64,000 nucleotides of DNA from Montifringilla adamsi. Lineage: Eukaryota; Chordata; Aves; Passeriformes; Passeridae. The stretch's first letter is position 1; each line of letters opens with the position of its first letter. A model generated the notes under the pieces. It saw nothing but the letters and a program-made list of their open reading frames with translations. It had not been told where the DNA came from and did not search any database. Shown in pieces: positions 62,882 through 64,000 of this stretch. The stretch lies in the NCBI GenBank assembly GCA_017590115.1, contig JAGGNK010011225.1, forward strand, positions 2,357,387 through 2,421,386, given 5' to 3'. The position numbers and the translations under genes were made by a program.

Positions 62882-64000
62882 ACTTTGACCCTTTTTTGAG
62901 GGTTGAATTAAGATTTTATAACCTAGAAATGAGTTAAACAACTACAGAATGTCTTTACACAGTTTGAAAAGATTTTGAAATGTTCTTAAAATGTTAACTC
63001 TTTAATGTTAAACACAGCATTTTCTAGCAAAATCTGACTGGCTGAGCTTGGAGACTGAGGACGTAGACGTGATTTTGAACAAATATTTTCAGCACACTGT
63101 GGAAGTGGTAGTAGTCACAATTTAAAAATGCACAGATGACTCTTTGAATCCTGCAAAAGTATCTTGGCACATAAAAATTATCTCTAGCATTTGCAGCAAC
63201 TGTGGTTTTATGTCTGATTGAGCGTTCAGTAACTAAAAAACCAACTACATAAGTGTTATAATTTTAATTTCCATTCAGTCCCTTTATAAACTTTTTTAAA
63301 GTTTGGCTATGTGCATTGCTTTGTCAGGAAAAGTATCTCCACTTCAGCATTTTAACTATAATTAATGATGACATTCACCTTGATTGTTGCCAAGTTTATA
63401 TTCCCTAAGAGATGGAACAAAACACACAACATGTAAATTATTTATACTTCCATATGGAGGCTTATTGTTAATACTTTCTCCGTAATTCTTAAGCTTTGGA
63501 TCTTAATGATGAAATGTAGATCACTGGTGCATTTAGTTCAAAATATAAAGAGCAGCATGTATCCAAAGAGATGAAAATACTCTGATACTTCAAAAATTAA
63601 CAATAAAGAAGCCTTTTTTTCCTGTCAAAATTGCTCTGCTAGCTCTCAGAATGCATCTATACATGAATCTAGATACCCTTTGCTGCCATGTAATTTTCCT
63701 TTGAGTAATGACACAGTGTCAATATTTTAACAAGTAGCTTCCATAAGTTTTAGAAAAATACAATCTCTGCTGTCCAGTGGTATCCCTCAAATTTTAGACT
63801 CAAAATCACAGATCATAATCTATAATCTAGGTTGAATGAGTGATAGGATATAACTCTTTACTTTCTAATTTAAAGCCCTACCAAATAGGTAAATATTTTT
63901 GGAATTTTTGATCTGACCTTTTCTAGAATTTTGTACCCTCAGGCATGCGATATCACTCTTGGGACTGCCCTGTACAGGACCAGGAGTTGGTCTTCAGTGA

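Larger units (their letters stand above)
56927..64000. other. AT-rich non-coding stretch to window end
   Basis: No gene or transposable element recognised. The minus frame 60445-60774 (109 codons) lacks domain, splice or composition support. Contains the possible conserved segment at 58860-59060 and the purine repeat at 62853-62881. Confidence 0.55.

Noticed and set aside
1..64000. CRISPR arrays, operons, phage or plasmid features
   Set aside because: No regularly spaced repeats, no ribosome-binding-site/ORF chains and no long ORFs. The repeat content is avian nuclear.

Overview
The window reads as nuclear DNA from a bird, very probably Neoaves and plausibly a passerine. It is strongly A+T-rich with few CpGs, has no long open reading frames, and carries interspersed repeats with an avian signature. 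These are three CR1 LINE fragments, one tRNA-Ile-headed SINE with a CR1-like tail (the architecture described for TguSINE1 of zebra finch), three copies of one avian endogenous-retrovirus LTR family and one copy of a second LTR family. Nothing looks bacterial, viral or plasmid-like. I find no complete protein-coding gene, no functional tRNA or rRNA gene and no CRISPR array. The setting is a gene desert or a very large intron.

Layout. 1-9.5 kb is AT-rich single-copy DNA with a G/T-rich simple repeat (1.94-2.0 kb), a homeodomain-motif-rich stretch that may be a conserved non-coding element (2.39-3.06 kb) and a 42-nt poly(A) tract (3.1 kb). The SINE is at 9.5 kb. A short exon-like segment on the minus strand resembling part of a PDZ domain is at 13.3 kb. 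CR1 copies lie at 14.9-15.95, 26.1-27.05 and 48.8-49.05 kb. LTR copies lie at 18.6-19.1, 28.5-29.0 and 41.9-42.3 kb (family A) and 56.4-56.9 kb (family B). A CpG-retaining, exon-like minus-strand segment lies at 35.77-35.95 kb. A CpG-rich patch with a NotI site is at 43.7 kb, and a decayed GC-rich tandem repeat at 48.1-48.3 kb. Two perfect-stem hairpins are at 46.6 and 47.1 kb. A third exon-like minus-strand segment is at 51.5-51.7 kb. Two recent local tandem duplications (141 bp and about 80 bp units) are at 52.7 and 54.1 kb.

How the parts relate. The repeats are ordinary dead retroelement debris: both longer CR1 copies have lost the second aspartate of the reverse-transcriptase catalytic box, and one also carries a frameshift. 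All eight retroelement copies that I recognise point to the + strand, while the three exon-like segments lie on the - strand. That pattern would fit a large intron or introns of a minus-strand gene, since sense insertions are selected against, but the sample is small and I could have missed antisense copies. I did not find a new molecular system. The best leads are the minus-strand exon-like segments at 35.8, 51.6 and 13.3 kb, the CpG patch at 43.7 kb, and the pair of recent tandem duplications.
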